A DNA stretch of 7,164 bases. It comes from an uncultured bacterium. GTDB taxonomy: Bacteria; Hydrogenedentota; Hydrogenedentia; Hydrogenedentales; JAEUWI01. The DNA is taken from contig CALAXS010000577.1 of NCBI GenBank assembly GCA_937895305.1, forward strand, positions 1-7,164, given 5' to 3'. The number at the start of each line of letters is the position of its first letter. The first letter of the stretch is position 1. Below the pieces are notes generated by a model. The model worked only from the letters and a program-made list of their open reading frames with translations. It did no database searches and was not told the origin of the DNA. Made by a program: the position numbers and the translations under genes. Shown here piece by piece: positions 1 to 6,040 of this stretch.

Positions 1-961
1 GGTAATGACGCAACATCAAGCGATAAATAAAACGTGTAAAAAACCCGCTATACCCAATGCCCGAAGTCAGCAGAAATCGCCAGCAATAGCGGATAAATGG
101 ATGCTTCCGATCAGGTTGTTTCAGGATATCCGTGAAAGGCAATACTTCTGGCGTAAAGCCCATTTTCCTGGCCGCACCAAAATACTCCTCAATGGTATAG
201 ACATGCTCCTGAATCCCATACTCCTTCTCCTCCGCACCAAAGGTTTTCAGGGCTTCTGTGTCCCCGACCCCGGCAACAGGCTCTGCAAAAAATACACATT
301 TCCCGCCCGGCTTTAACACGCGATGACAGGCTGAAAATAGCTGCTCCAGATCACCCGCGTGATGGATGGTCGCCACAGCAAAAACAATATCCATAGATTC
401 CGCACGCATGGGCAGGGTCATCATGTCGCAATAAGCCCGATAAAAAGGGAAGCCCTCCTGTTCATACACATTCGTAAGTGCCAGTTGGTGACTGATGTCG
501 GTTGCAATAACCGTGGCCCCGGACTTACTCAATTGATAGCTCGCCCAACCCAGATGGGAGCCAATCTCCACAATATGTTCATCCCCCTCCAAATGCAGCC
601 GCTCCACACACTCAAAAAAGTCATTCGCCATCTCGCTCATTCGACTGAACTGGGGGAGTGCTGCCAAATCAGGGTTCGGCAAGTGCGGCATAGCGAGCAT
701 GATTTCTACCCCTGCCTGACCAGTGCAATGCTCCGCCAGTTCATCAGGAAGGTTCTCAGTCCACTCCTTTTCCAGCGACACATGCCCGGACATCTCCAGC
801 TGCGCTTCCTCCGTCGGTGCGGGATTTAAATCCAGAATCCCCTCCCTAAAAGCAAACTCAGCGGCACAACCCCCACAAACCACCACTTTTCCTGTGTCCT
901 TTTCTTCCAATGCGGGCGCATTGCACTGGGGGCATTGTAAAAATTCTGTGATAGAAGCCAT
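1..961 (-). CDS. Zinc-ribbon class I SAM-dependent methyltransferase (C-terminus cut by left edge)
   Basis: This is probably a methyltransferase that moves a methyl group from S-adenosylmethionine to an unknown acceptor. The reading frame is open from the ATG at 961 to the left edge, giving 320 visible residues. The N-terminus has a Trm112-like zinc ribbon, C10-P-Q-C13 and C29-G-G-C32, followed by REGILDL, which resembles the GIPDL end of that domain. A linker with no recognisable motif spans about residues 48-125. The Methyltransf_11-type fold follows: motif I VEIGSHLG at 131-138, the acidic ribose-binding residue D155 after strand 2, the strand-4 stretch MDIVFAVATIHH at 190-201, and the LKPGG turn at 216-220. 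The visible C-terminal part is hydrophobic and basic (FTRFIYRLMLRHY), which could be a membrane-contacting extension. The ribosome site is weak (AAGG, 12 nt upstream), but the zinc ribbon starts right after this ATG, which supports the start. It is divergent from ettA. The family is clear; the substrate is unknown. Confidence 0.88.
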   Translation of the reverse strand, partial: MASITEFLQCPQCNAPALEEKDTGKVVVCGGCAAEFAFREGILDLNPAPTEEAQLEMSGHVSLEKEWTENLPDELAEHCTGQAGVEIMLAMPHLPNPDLAALPQFSRMSEMANDFFECVERLHLEGDEHIVEIGSHLGWASYQLSKSGATVIATDISHQLALTNVYEQEGFPFYRAYCDMMTLPMRAESMDIVFAVATIHHAGDLEQLFSACHRVLKPGGKCVFFAEPVAGVGDTEALKTFGAEEKEYGIQEHVYTIEEYFGAARKMGFTPEVLPFTDILKQPDRKHPFIRYCWRFLLTSGIGYSGFFTRFIYRLMLRHY

Positions 962-990
962 GACGGGTAGATACCTTGTTTAAGCCTGAT

Positions 991-1018
991 AGAATAGTAA
1001 AACCAAACCGGGATTCAG
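991..1018 (-). promoter_or_regulatory. Possible sigma70-type promoter of the methyltransferase gene
   Basis: On the minus strand, TATTCT (996-991) could be a -10 box and CTGAAT (1018-1013) a -35 box, separated by 16 nt and about 30 nt upstream of the ATG at 961. Each box matches the E. coli consensus at four of six bases or fewer, so this is a weak call. The -35 box overlaps the inverted repeat at 1015-1030. Confidence 0.22.
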
Positions 1019-1030
1019 GGTACACCCTGA
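1015..1030. promoter_or_regulatory. 7-2-7 inverted repeat in the divergent intergenic region, possible operator
   Basis: TCAGGGT, two bases (AC), then ACCCTGA form a perfect 7-bp inverted repeat. A 2-nt spacer is too short for a good RNA hairpin loop, and no T-run follows, so a dimeric protein binding site is more likely than a terminator. It lies between the two divergent genes and overlaps the possible -35 of the methyltransferase gene. The repeat is seen directly; its role as an operator is inference. Confidence 0.35.
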
Positions 1031-1063
1031 CATAGGGGTCTATATCTTATCAAGACCACTGGC

Positions 1064-1093
1064 TTGCGTCTATGCCCTTTACCTCAGTATCCT
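1064..1093 (+). promoter_or_regulatory. Possible sigma70-type promoter of ettA
   Basis: TTGCGT (1064-1069) and TATCCT (1088-1093) are separated by 18 nt and lie about 44 nt upstream of the ettA ATG. Both hexamers match the consensus at four of six positions. This is only a pattern match in an A/T-richer gap. The ettA ribosome site is probably GGAAAG at 1123-1128, 8 nt before the start. Confidence 0.28.
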
Positions 1094-1136
1094 ATGCAAT
1101 CTATTTACCCCACAACATCCCCGGAAAGACACGTCC

Positions 1137-2801
1137 ATGGCACAACAATACATCTTCACCATGCTCGGCCTCAGTAAACACTACGGCCAGAAGCAGGTAC
1201 TCAAAGACATCAACCTCTGTTTTTATCCCGGCGCCAAAATCGGTATCGTCGGCGAAAACGGTTCCGGTAAATCCACCATCCTCAAAATCATGGCTGGACT
1301 CGACACCGAATTCCAGGGCCAGGCTGACCTCACCCATGGCTTCACTGTGGGCATGGTTGCCCAGGAACCCATCATGGACCTCCAGTCTTCCGTTCGCACT
1401 ACCCTCGAATCAGCCTTCGCAGACACCATGGGCAAGCTGAAGGAATTTGAAGACGTTGCCGCCAAGATGGGCGAGCCACTGGACGACGACGAAATGCAAA
1501 AGGCCATGGACCGCATGGCCGTGCTCCAGGATGAACTGGATGCCTGTGATGCCTGGAATCTCGACCAGACTCTGAAGCAAGCGGGGGAGGCCCTCTGTCT
1601 ACCTGACGACGACCGCATTATCGAAACCCTCTCTGGCGGGGAAAAACGCCGCGTCGCCCTCTGCAAGGCCCTCCTCGAAAAGCCCGACCTCCTCCTCCTC
1701 GACGAACCCACCAACCACCTCGACGCGGAAACCGTCGCCTGGCTCGAAGAGCAACTCCGTGATTATCCCGGTACGGTCCTAATCGTGACCCACGACCGTT
1801 ACTTCCTCGACAACGTGACCAAATGGATCCTCGAACTGCAAAACGGCGAAGGCATCCCCTGGGAAGGCAACTACTCCTCCTGGCTCGAACAGAAAATTAC
1901 GGCCCTTGCCGGTGACGAAAAGAAAAAATCCCCACGCGGTCGCGCGCTCCAACGCGAACTCGCCTGGATCAAGATGTCCAACAAAGACCGCCACGACCTC
2001 TCCCAGAAACGCCTCGCCGAATATGAACAACTCGTGGCCCGTGAAGGCCGCGAAGACAACACCAGTATCCAGATTGCCCCTGCACTTCCGCTTGGGGACC
2101 AGGTCATCGAATTCAAAGACGTCACCATGGCCTACGATACCCTCCTTTACAAAGACCTCACTTTCATCGTACCCAAAGGCGGTGTCGTCGGGCTCGTCGG
2201 CCCCAACGGTACCGGAAAGACCACCCTCATGCGCCTTGTCGTGGGCGAAGAAAAAGCTACCAAAGGGGACGTTACCGTCGGTGCTTCTGTCAATCTCGGC
2301 TACGTGGACCAGGAACGCGCCGCGCTCCAGGGTGACATCAGCCTCATCGACGAAGTCAGTGGCGGTGCAGTTGATGTGCGTGTAGGTAATCGCGACATCC
2401 CTGTGCGTCAATACCTTTCCCGCTTCGGATTCAAAGGGGCCGACCAGCAAAAAATGGCCAATCAACTGAGTGGGGGAGAGCGCAACCGTTGCAACCTCGC
2501 CAAGCTCCTCAAAGAACCCGCCAACGTTTTGCTCCTTGACGAGCCTACCAACGACCTCGACGTGAACACCCTGCGCTTACTCGAAGACGCTATCCTCGAA
2601 TACTCTGGCTGCATTTTGCTGATTAGTCACGACCGCTTCTTCCTCGACCGTGTCTGCACCCATCTCCTCGTATTCGAAGGACAGGGCAACGTGCGCTGGT
2701 GGGAAGGCAACTTCGCCGAATACGAAGAATGGCGCGTCAAAGAACTGGGCTCCAAACTCTTCGAGAATCGCCGCGCACGCTATCGCAAGGTGGCACGCTA
2801 A
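1137..2801 (+). CDS. ettA: ABC-F ATPase, energy-dependent translational throttle protein EttA
   Basis: EttA is a cytoplasmic ABC-F ATPase with no membrane part. It binds the ribosomal E site and couples entry into the elongation cycle to the ATP/ADP ratio. The protein has 554 residues, close to the roughly 555 of E. coli EttA, and resembles it from end to end, including the MAQ start, the GEGIPWEGNYSSWLEQK stretch and the basic C-terminus RYRKVAR. Both nucleotide sites look intact. Site 1 has Walker A GENGSGKS (39-46), signature LSGGE (165-169), Walker B LLLLDEPTNHLD (185-196) and switch H219. Site 2 has Walker A GPNGTGKT (355-362), signature LSGGE (444-448), Walker B with D468-E469 and H498. 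The charged linker at about 250-325, between the ATPase domains, corresponds to the P-site tRNA interaction motif. It is the only plus-strand gene, and its stop lies 4 nt from the stop of the convergent gene. Codons are strongly C-ending (CTC, GAC, ACC). Other ABC-F members (Uup, YheS, YbiT) fit less well. Confidence 0.95.
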   Translation: MAQQYIFTMLGLSKHYGQKQVLKDINLCFYPGAKIGIVGENGSGKSTILKIMAGLDTEFQGQADLTHGFTVGMVAQEPIMDLQSSVRTTLESAFADTMGKLKEFEDVAAKMGEPLDDDEMQKAMDRMAVLQDELDACDAWNLDQTLKQAGEALCLPDDDRIIETLSGGEKRRVALCKALLEKPDLLLLDEPTNHLDAETVAWLEEQLRDYPGTVLIVTHDRYFLDNVTKWILELQNGEGIPWEGNYSSWLEQKITALAGDEKKKSPRGRALQRELAWIKMSNKDRHDLSQKRLAEYEQLVAREGREDNTSIQIAPALPLGDQVIEFKDVTMAYDTLLYKDLTFIVPKGGVVGLVGPNGTGKTTLMRLVVGEEKATKGDVTVGASVNLGYVDQERAALQGDISLIDEVSGGAVDVRVGNRDIPVRQYLSRFGFKGADQQKMANQLSGGERNRCNLAKLLKEPANVLLLDEPTNDLDVNTLRLLEDAILEYSGCILLISHDRFFLDRVCTHLLVFEGQGNVRWWEGNFAEYEEWRVKELGSKLFENRRARYRKVAR

Positions 2802-2805
2802 TACG

Positions 2806-3546
2806 CTAACACCCCGTGGTAATCAATTCCCCGGCTTTTTCCAACATCGCCCTGTTCTTCGCCAGCGACGACAGAAATAGCGTTACGTTCATTACGTTGT
2901 AATGATCACTCAGATTCATCAACAGGTCCGGCTTACCATCCCGGTCCAGATCACCCACCCACAACAACGAAGCCCCACCTTCACCATAGCGTGTATCAAG
3001 TTCCTTTACAGAATAGAGTGCCTGATGCGATGCCTGGCTACCCTCCGGCTGATCCGTTATCGCCAGCGTATAGCCCTCAATGAGTCCGATACCCTTGGCA
3101 CCCGTAGCAACTCCTGCAGCATAATAGGTCCACTGCTGGTCCCGTCCGGAATCTGGATGCTTAAACCGCAGTTCAACATGCTCCCCCGGAAATAAAAACT
3201 GTGTAGTTGCATTAATCGTCTGGACCGCACCCGCCTTAAACGCCACACCCCCCTTGAACAAATACAGTACCTCCCCCTCTAAATCACATACGATATTCTT
3301 CCCGGTTTTCTCCCCTTCATTGTCTACTATAGGGTCATTGGCACGGGTAAGGGTGACCCTTGTCTCACGCAGCGCAAACCCATCGCCCTCCCTCACCAGG
3401 CCCCACCAGCCATCACCGCCTTCATGCTTGATTTCATCCCCATGGAACACCCCGCCCGGCATGAGCACCTTCACAGGGAGTTCCGCTGTGGCCGAAGCCA
3501 TAGAACACACAAGTATTCCGATGCAGGTTATACACAGACGTTTCAT
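2806..3546 (-). CDS. Small secreted protein with one FG-GAP/VCBS-like calcium loop
   Basis: The protein has 246 residues and no recognised function. The N-terminus is a Sec-type signal peptide: K2-R3, a hydrophobic core at about 4-18, and an A19-T-A21 cleavage motif before E22. A lipobox is not convincing because V, not a small residue, precedes C14. The mature part looks beta-rich. Near the C-terminus is VGDLDRDGKPDLL, in which D199, D201, D203 and D207 form the DxDxDGxxD calcium loop typical of FG-GAP/VCBS repeats. Only one copy is present, whereas beta-propellers normally have several, so this is probably not a propeller. The start is supported by AAGGAAG (3559-3553), 6 nt upstream. The gene lies 42 nt downstream of the oxidoreductase gene, with no evident terminator between them, so co-expression and joint action in the envelope are plausible but unproven. 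Export is fairly secure; the role is unknown. Confidence 0.82.
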   Translation of the reverse strand: MKRLCITCIGILVCSMASATAELPVKVLMPGGVFHGDEIKHEGGDGWWGLVREGDGFALRETRVTLTRANDPIVDNEGEKTGKNIVCDLEGEVLYLFKGGVAFKAGAVQTINATTQFLFPGEHVELRFKHPDSGRDQQWTYYAAGVATGAKGIGLIEGYTLAITDQPEGSQASHQALYSVKELDTRYGEGGASLLWVGDLDRDGKPDLLMNLSDHYNVMNVTLFLSSLAKNRAMLEKAGELITTGC

Positions 3547-3588
3547 TTCCAGCTTCCTTATCTTAGCTTCCGCCTCACCGGCAAGGTG

Positions 3589-4776
3589 TCAGGACCATCC
3601 CTTCAACGGATGTGCCCGCTCCGCCATGGGCAGTGCCACTTTTGCACCACCTCGCACATGCGACGCAAAACAACCCTGAATCATTTCCTGCGCGCGCCGA
3701 CCATGCTCAAAAGTAGCTGTAGGCTTATTCTCTGTACCAATACAATCAGAGATACTCTGCGTGATGGGCAGGTAACGTTCCCGAACCGCGTCCTCATAGG
3801 TGTATGGCTTAATACCCGGTAAAGGTTTCCACTCCGTATTACGTACCGCACTGTTCCAGATAGAATCATCCAGCCAATGCACCAGCGGCAGACCATCCTT
3901 CGTGTTCATCCGAATACTCACCACCCCCTTGGTCCCGCAAATATCCAGCCCCCAGCGCAGACCATTCCCCTCCTTGGTAAACATGGAACTGAAGGTGCCG
4001 ACAACCCCCTGGGCAAAGCCATAACTCGCATGAAGACGATTCCCCACAATGGGTCCCAACGGCTCCGTTCCCTCCTGCACATGCTCCGGCTTTGCCGTTT
4101 CACCCCGGTGGGTAATATCCGACTGACACCACAGCGGGTCTCCCATGAAATACGTCATCAGATCAAAGAGGTGCGTACCCAGCACAATCAAATCCTCAGC
4201 CCCGGCACGGGCATCCTCCTTGCCCCGCGCCCGAAGTTCCACCACAGTACCCAACAGTTTTTCATCGACGATGAGGCGCTTAATATCCTTGAACAGGGGA
4301 ACCATCCGAAAATTATACGCCAGCCCCCATTTCAGATTCTTCGCGTTCACAGCATCAATCATCACATCCGCCTCCGCCAGGTCCGTACACAGATGCTTCT
4401 CCAAGAAGCCATGACATCCCGCCTCCGCACACGTCAGCACATAGTCCTTATGCGTCGTCGTCCACCGTGGTCCCACAATCACGATGTCCGGACTTTCCTT
4501 CTCCAGCATGTCCCGATAATCCGCATAGGTGTTTTCTACACCGCACTCCGCAGCACGCTTTCCACGCCCCGCCTCATCCGGATCCGCCAATCCCGTCAAT
4601 CGCACATCCGGATTCAGGTCAAACGATTTATGCAAATCATGGCCATAGCCCCCGTTCTTCGTATCCCCAATCACACACGCAGTGTACTTGGCATTTTCCT
4701 TCGATACCGGGGCCAGCGCCAGCGCGCTACTCATCACCGCTGTGCTTGCAAGAAAAGTTCTACGACTCATCGTCAT
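3589..4776 (-). CDS. Tat-signal Gfo/Idh/MocA family NAD(P)-dependent oxidoreductase
   Basis: This is a probable NAD(P)-dependent sugar or polyol dehydrogenase-type enzyme, exported folded by the Tat system. The N-terminus has SRRTFLA (4-10), a near-perfect twin-arginine motif, then a hydrophobic stretch to about residue 24. The Rossmann domain starts at ACVIGDTKNGGYGHD (33-47), whose glycines correspond to GxGxxG. ADPD at 64-67 ends strand 2. FLEKHLC (124-130) is the EKP motif, with the expected K127 but His in place of Pro. GTHLFDLM (200-207) carries the family's usual catalytic-site His and Asp. The 395-residue length is normal. A longer frame opens at 4845, but I chose the ATG at 4776 because GGAGG lies 8 nt before it and the Tat signal follows immediately; a second ATG at 4770 is possible. 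Paralogues of this kind are abundant in Planctomycetota, Lentisphaerota and Verrucomicrobiota, where substrates are mostly unknown. It is followed by the secreted-protein gene after 42 nt. Confidence 0.9.
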   Translation of the reverse strand: MTMSRRTFLASTAVMSSALALAPVSKENAKYTACVIGDTKNGGYGHDLHKSFDLNPDVRLTGLADPDEAGRGKRAAECGVENTYADYRDMLEKESPDIVIVGPRWTTTHKDYVLTCAEAGCHGFLEKHLCTDLAEADVMIDAVNAKNLKWGLAYNFRMVPLFKDIKRLIVDEKLLGTVVELRARGKEDARAGAEDLIVLGTHLFDLMTYFMGDPLWCQSDITHRGETAKPEHVQEGTEPLGPIVGNRLHASYGFAQGVVGTFSSMFTKEGNGLRWGLDICGTKGVVSIRMNTKDGLPLVHWLDDSIWNSAVRNTEWKPLPGIKPYTYEDAVRERYLPITQSISDCIGTENKPTATFEHGRRAQEMIQGCFASHVRGGAKVALPMAERAHPLKGWS

Positions 4777-4784
4777 GGGGACAT

Positions 4785-4789
4785 CCTCC
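4785..4789 (-). promoter_or_regulatory. Shine-Dalgarno site that fixes the oxidoreductase start
   Basis: GGAGG on the minus strand lies 8 nt before the ATG at 4776 and 14 nt before the next in-frame ATG at 4770. The spacing favours 4776 and argues against the upstream in-frame start at 4845, which would put 23 unrelated residues before the Tat signal. Confidence 0.75.
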
Positions 4790-4815
4790 AATTCAGTGTT
4801 TACACCAGAACCCCT

Positions 4816-4845
4816 ACCATACCCCGATTCAAAGGAACGAGACAA
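4816..4845 (-). promoter_or_regulatory. Possible promoter for the oxidoreductase / secreted-protein pair
   Basis: On the minus strand, TTGTCT (4845-4840) and TATGGT (4821-4816) are separated by 18 nt within the 78-nt gap between the membrane cluster and the oxidoreductase gene. The gap is the longest break between complete minus-strand genes on this side, which fits a separate transcription unit. It is a weak pattern match, and read-through from upstream is equally possible. Confidence 0.28.
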
Positions 4846-4854
4846 GCATGTATC

Positions 4855-5445
4855 CTACTCGACAGACCCACTGGCAGGCGCGGTTACCGTTGCAGGGGCT
4901 TGCTGCGGTGCAGCCTGCGGTGGTGCCGGGGCACCCACACCCATCGCCACCTGCGCCGAATGAATCACCTGCTGCAGATCCGGCAAAACCCGGTTTGCTA
5001 CCTTTATCCTGCGCAAGGCACTGATTTCATAAGGCTGCACAGCTGTGATAATACTAACCGAACAAGTCTGACCCAGATACAGATTTACACAAAGGTAATA
5101 CAACGGGAAGACCAGGGTCCCCCAGATATATAAGCTGGCCCCCTCGGTAAACGGGTTTGTAAGCAAAAATGCCCCGGCGAGCAGAATACACACCGCAATA
5201 AAAATCCAATACACACTGTACCAATGCCAGCGGCGCGTGGGCGTAACACTGATGCCCAGGATGTTTTCATAATAGAGCTGCTGCCACGTTTCCTGCAACA
5301 ACGGCTGCTGTATATTCAGCAAGTGATCACCACCCATATAAATCCGCGCACCCCGCCCCATGAACACACGGCCCCACAAGCCCCCTGTATGGCGGACGGC
5401 ATACGGCAGGACCCGATAGCTGCTACGAAATTCTTCCCGCGTCAT
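4855..5445 (-). CDS. Two-helix membrane protein with Pro/Ala-rich C-terminal tail, function unknown
   Basis: The 196-residue protein has no function I can assign. A soluble N-terminal part (1-75) is rich in aromatic residues and probable beta strands, with GRGARIYMGGDHLL at 30-43 and a YYENILGISV strand at 58-67. It is faintly like a bacterial PH-type module, but this is only an impression. Two transmembrane helices follow, at about 76-95 and 105-125. A conserved-looking cytoplasmic stretch comes next: GQTC, then ITAVQPYE, then an amphipathic segment LRRIKVANRVLPDLQQVI (144-161). The tail (about 170-196) is low-complexity Pro/Ala/Gln. The start codon overlaps the stop of the preceding gene as ATGA (5445-5442), and GGAGG lies 10 nt upstream, so translational coupling is likely. 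That coupling ties it to the zinc-ribbon protein as a probable partner or complex subunit. Existence of the gene is secure; function is not. Confidence 0.82.
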   Translation of the reverse strand: MTREEFRSSYRVLPYAVRHTGGLWGRVFMGRGARIYMGGDHLLNIQQPLLQETWQQLYYENILGISVTPTRRWHWYSVYWIFIAVCILLAGAFLLTNPFTEGASLYIWGTLVFPLYYLCVNLYLGQTCSVSIITAVQPYEISALRRIKVANRVLPDLQQVIHSAQVAMGVGAPAPPQAAPQQAPATVTAPASGSVE

Positions 5446-6032
5446 ACCTCAAAGCCCTCCCCGAGAAAAGCAAACCCAAGTCCAAGAATCCAGATGCCCA
5501 GCGTGGCTATGGCCAAAAATCCTGCCAATATAAACCGGATCCTCGACCGGGGGGAGGGCGTCAACTTTCGCCAATAATACACACACATAAACAGGGCCAC
5601 GGGGGCCGTCAATATACTGAAAATATACATGGGGGACACAATCAGCATCGAAAGAATTAACGCGATGCTGTCATAATGAAAGAAACGTTGCGCAGGTTTT
5701 ACCGCTTCCTGTTTGTCCGGACCCGCCGCCACGCACGTACTGCACAAATGCCCCGTACCCCACTCAATATCACACAAAGAACACAGAAACTTGCCACAAC
5801 GCTGACACGCCACCATCGCCTGCTTTTCAGGATGCTCAAAACAACTGCTTTCATTATCCACAATCACATTACGACCCAGCTCCCCCTTCTTCGGTGCCTC
5901 TGCCAGCGCCGGAAAATTCATTAAATGGGTCGGTGTCTGACAGGTAGGGCAACCCTGTGCCTGCACTGCCCCGGTCGGTGCCACCTGCAACAATGAACCA
6001 CACTGCCCGCAATAATAAGATAACGACTGCAT
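5442..6032 (-). CDS. Zinc-ribbon and B-box-like membrane protein
   Basis: The 196-residue protein probably binds zinc in the cytoplasm and is anchored in the membrane. A first ribbon uses C8-G-Q-C11 and C28-P-T-C31. A B-box-like zinc finger follows, with candidate ligands C64, H67, C76, C79, C84, C87, H95, C97 and C100; the CFEHPEKQA opening is characteristic of bacterial B-box-type fingers. The C-terminal half is membrane: a hydrophobic block at 122-153 that could form a tight helical pair, a basic loop (RSRIR, 162-166), and a last helix at about 167-190. B-box fingers usually mediate protein contacts, so an adaptor or assembly role is plausible, but no catalytic residues are seen. It starts 8 nt after the GYF_2/RDD gene, and its 3' end overlaps the next start by 4 nt, placing it in the middle of the operon. 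No symbol is recognised. Confidence 0.85.
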   Translation of the reverse strand: MQSLSYYCGQCGSLLQVAPTGAVQAQGCPTCQTPTHLMNFPALAEAPKKGELGRNVIVDNESSCFEHPEKQAMVACQRCGKFLCSLCDIEWGTGHLCSTCVAAGPDKQEAVKPAQRFFHYDSIALILSMLIVSPMYIFSILTAPVALFMCVYYWRKLTPSPRSRIRFILAGFLAIATLGIWILGLGFAFLGEGFEV

Positions 6033-6034
6033 AG

Positions 6035-6040
6035 CTCCCC
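6035..6040 (-). promoter_or_regulatory. Shine-Dalgarno site packed between stop and start codons
   Basis: On the minus strand the TAA stop (6043-6041) is followed at once by GGGGAG, two bases, and the ATG at 6032. The ribosome site fills the 8-nt gap, with a shorter spacer than usual. This suggests that ribosomes ending the upstream gene re-initiate here. Confidence 0.6.

Noticed and set aside
1223..1714. Open frame of 163 codons on the minus strand inside ettA
   Set aside because: The product is Ser/Arg-rich low-complexity sequence, the reverse reading of C-ending codons in the first ATPase domain. It has no start context or homology I recognise.
1779..2465. Open frame of 228 codons on the minus strand inside ettA
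   Set aside because: ettA is unmistakable over the same bases with both ATPase sites intact. The antisense product has no motif, and its openness follows from the biased codon use of ettA.
3505..3546. Lipoprotein signal in the secreted protein (C14)
   Set aside because: The residues before C14 are I-L-V, and the position just before Cys should be small (Ala, Gly or Ser). The A-T-A site further on fits ordinary signal peptidase cleavage.
3571..3592. Hairpin CACC-GGCAA-GGTG between the oxidoreductase and secreted-protein genes as a terminator
   Set aside because: The stem has only four pairs and no T-run follows on the minus strand, so it is too weak to call.
4777..4845. 23-residue extension of the oxidoreductase upstream of the Tat signal
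   Set aside because: It would bury the twin-arginine motif away from the N-terminus and ignores the GGAGG placed 8 nt before the ATG at 4776.
3877..5133. Long open frame on the plus strand, 418 codons
   Set aside because: It lies antisense to the oxidoreductase, crosses an intergenic gap and enters another minus-strand gene. Its product is rich in His, Arg, Pro and Thr with no domain or motif, as expected for a shadow frame.
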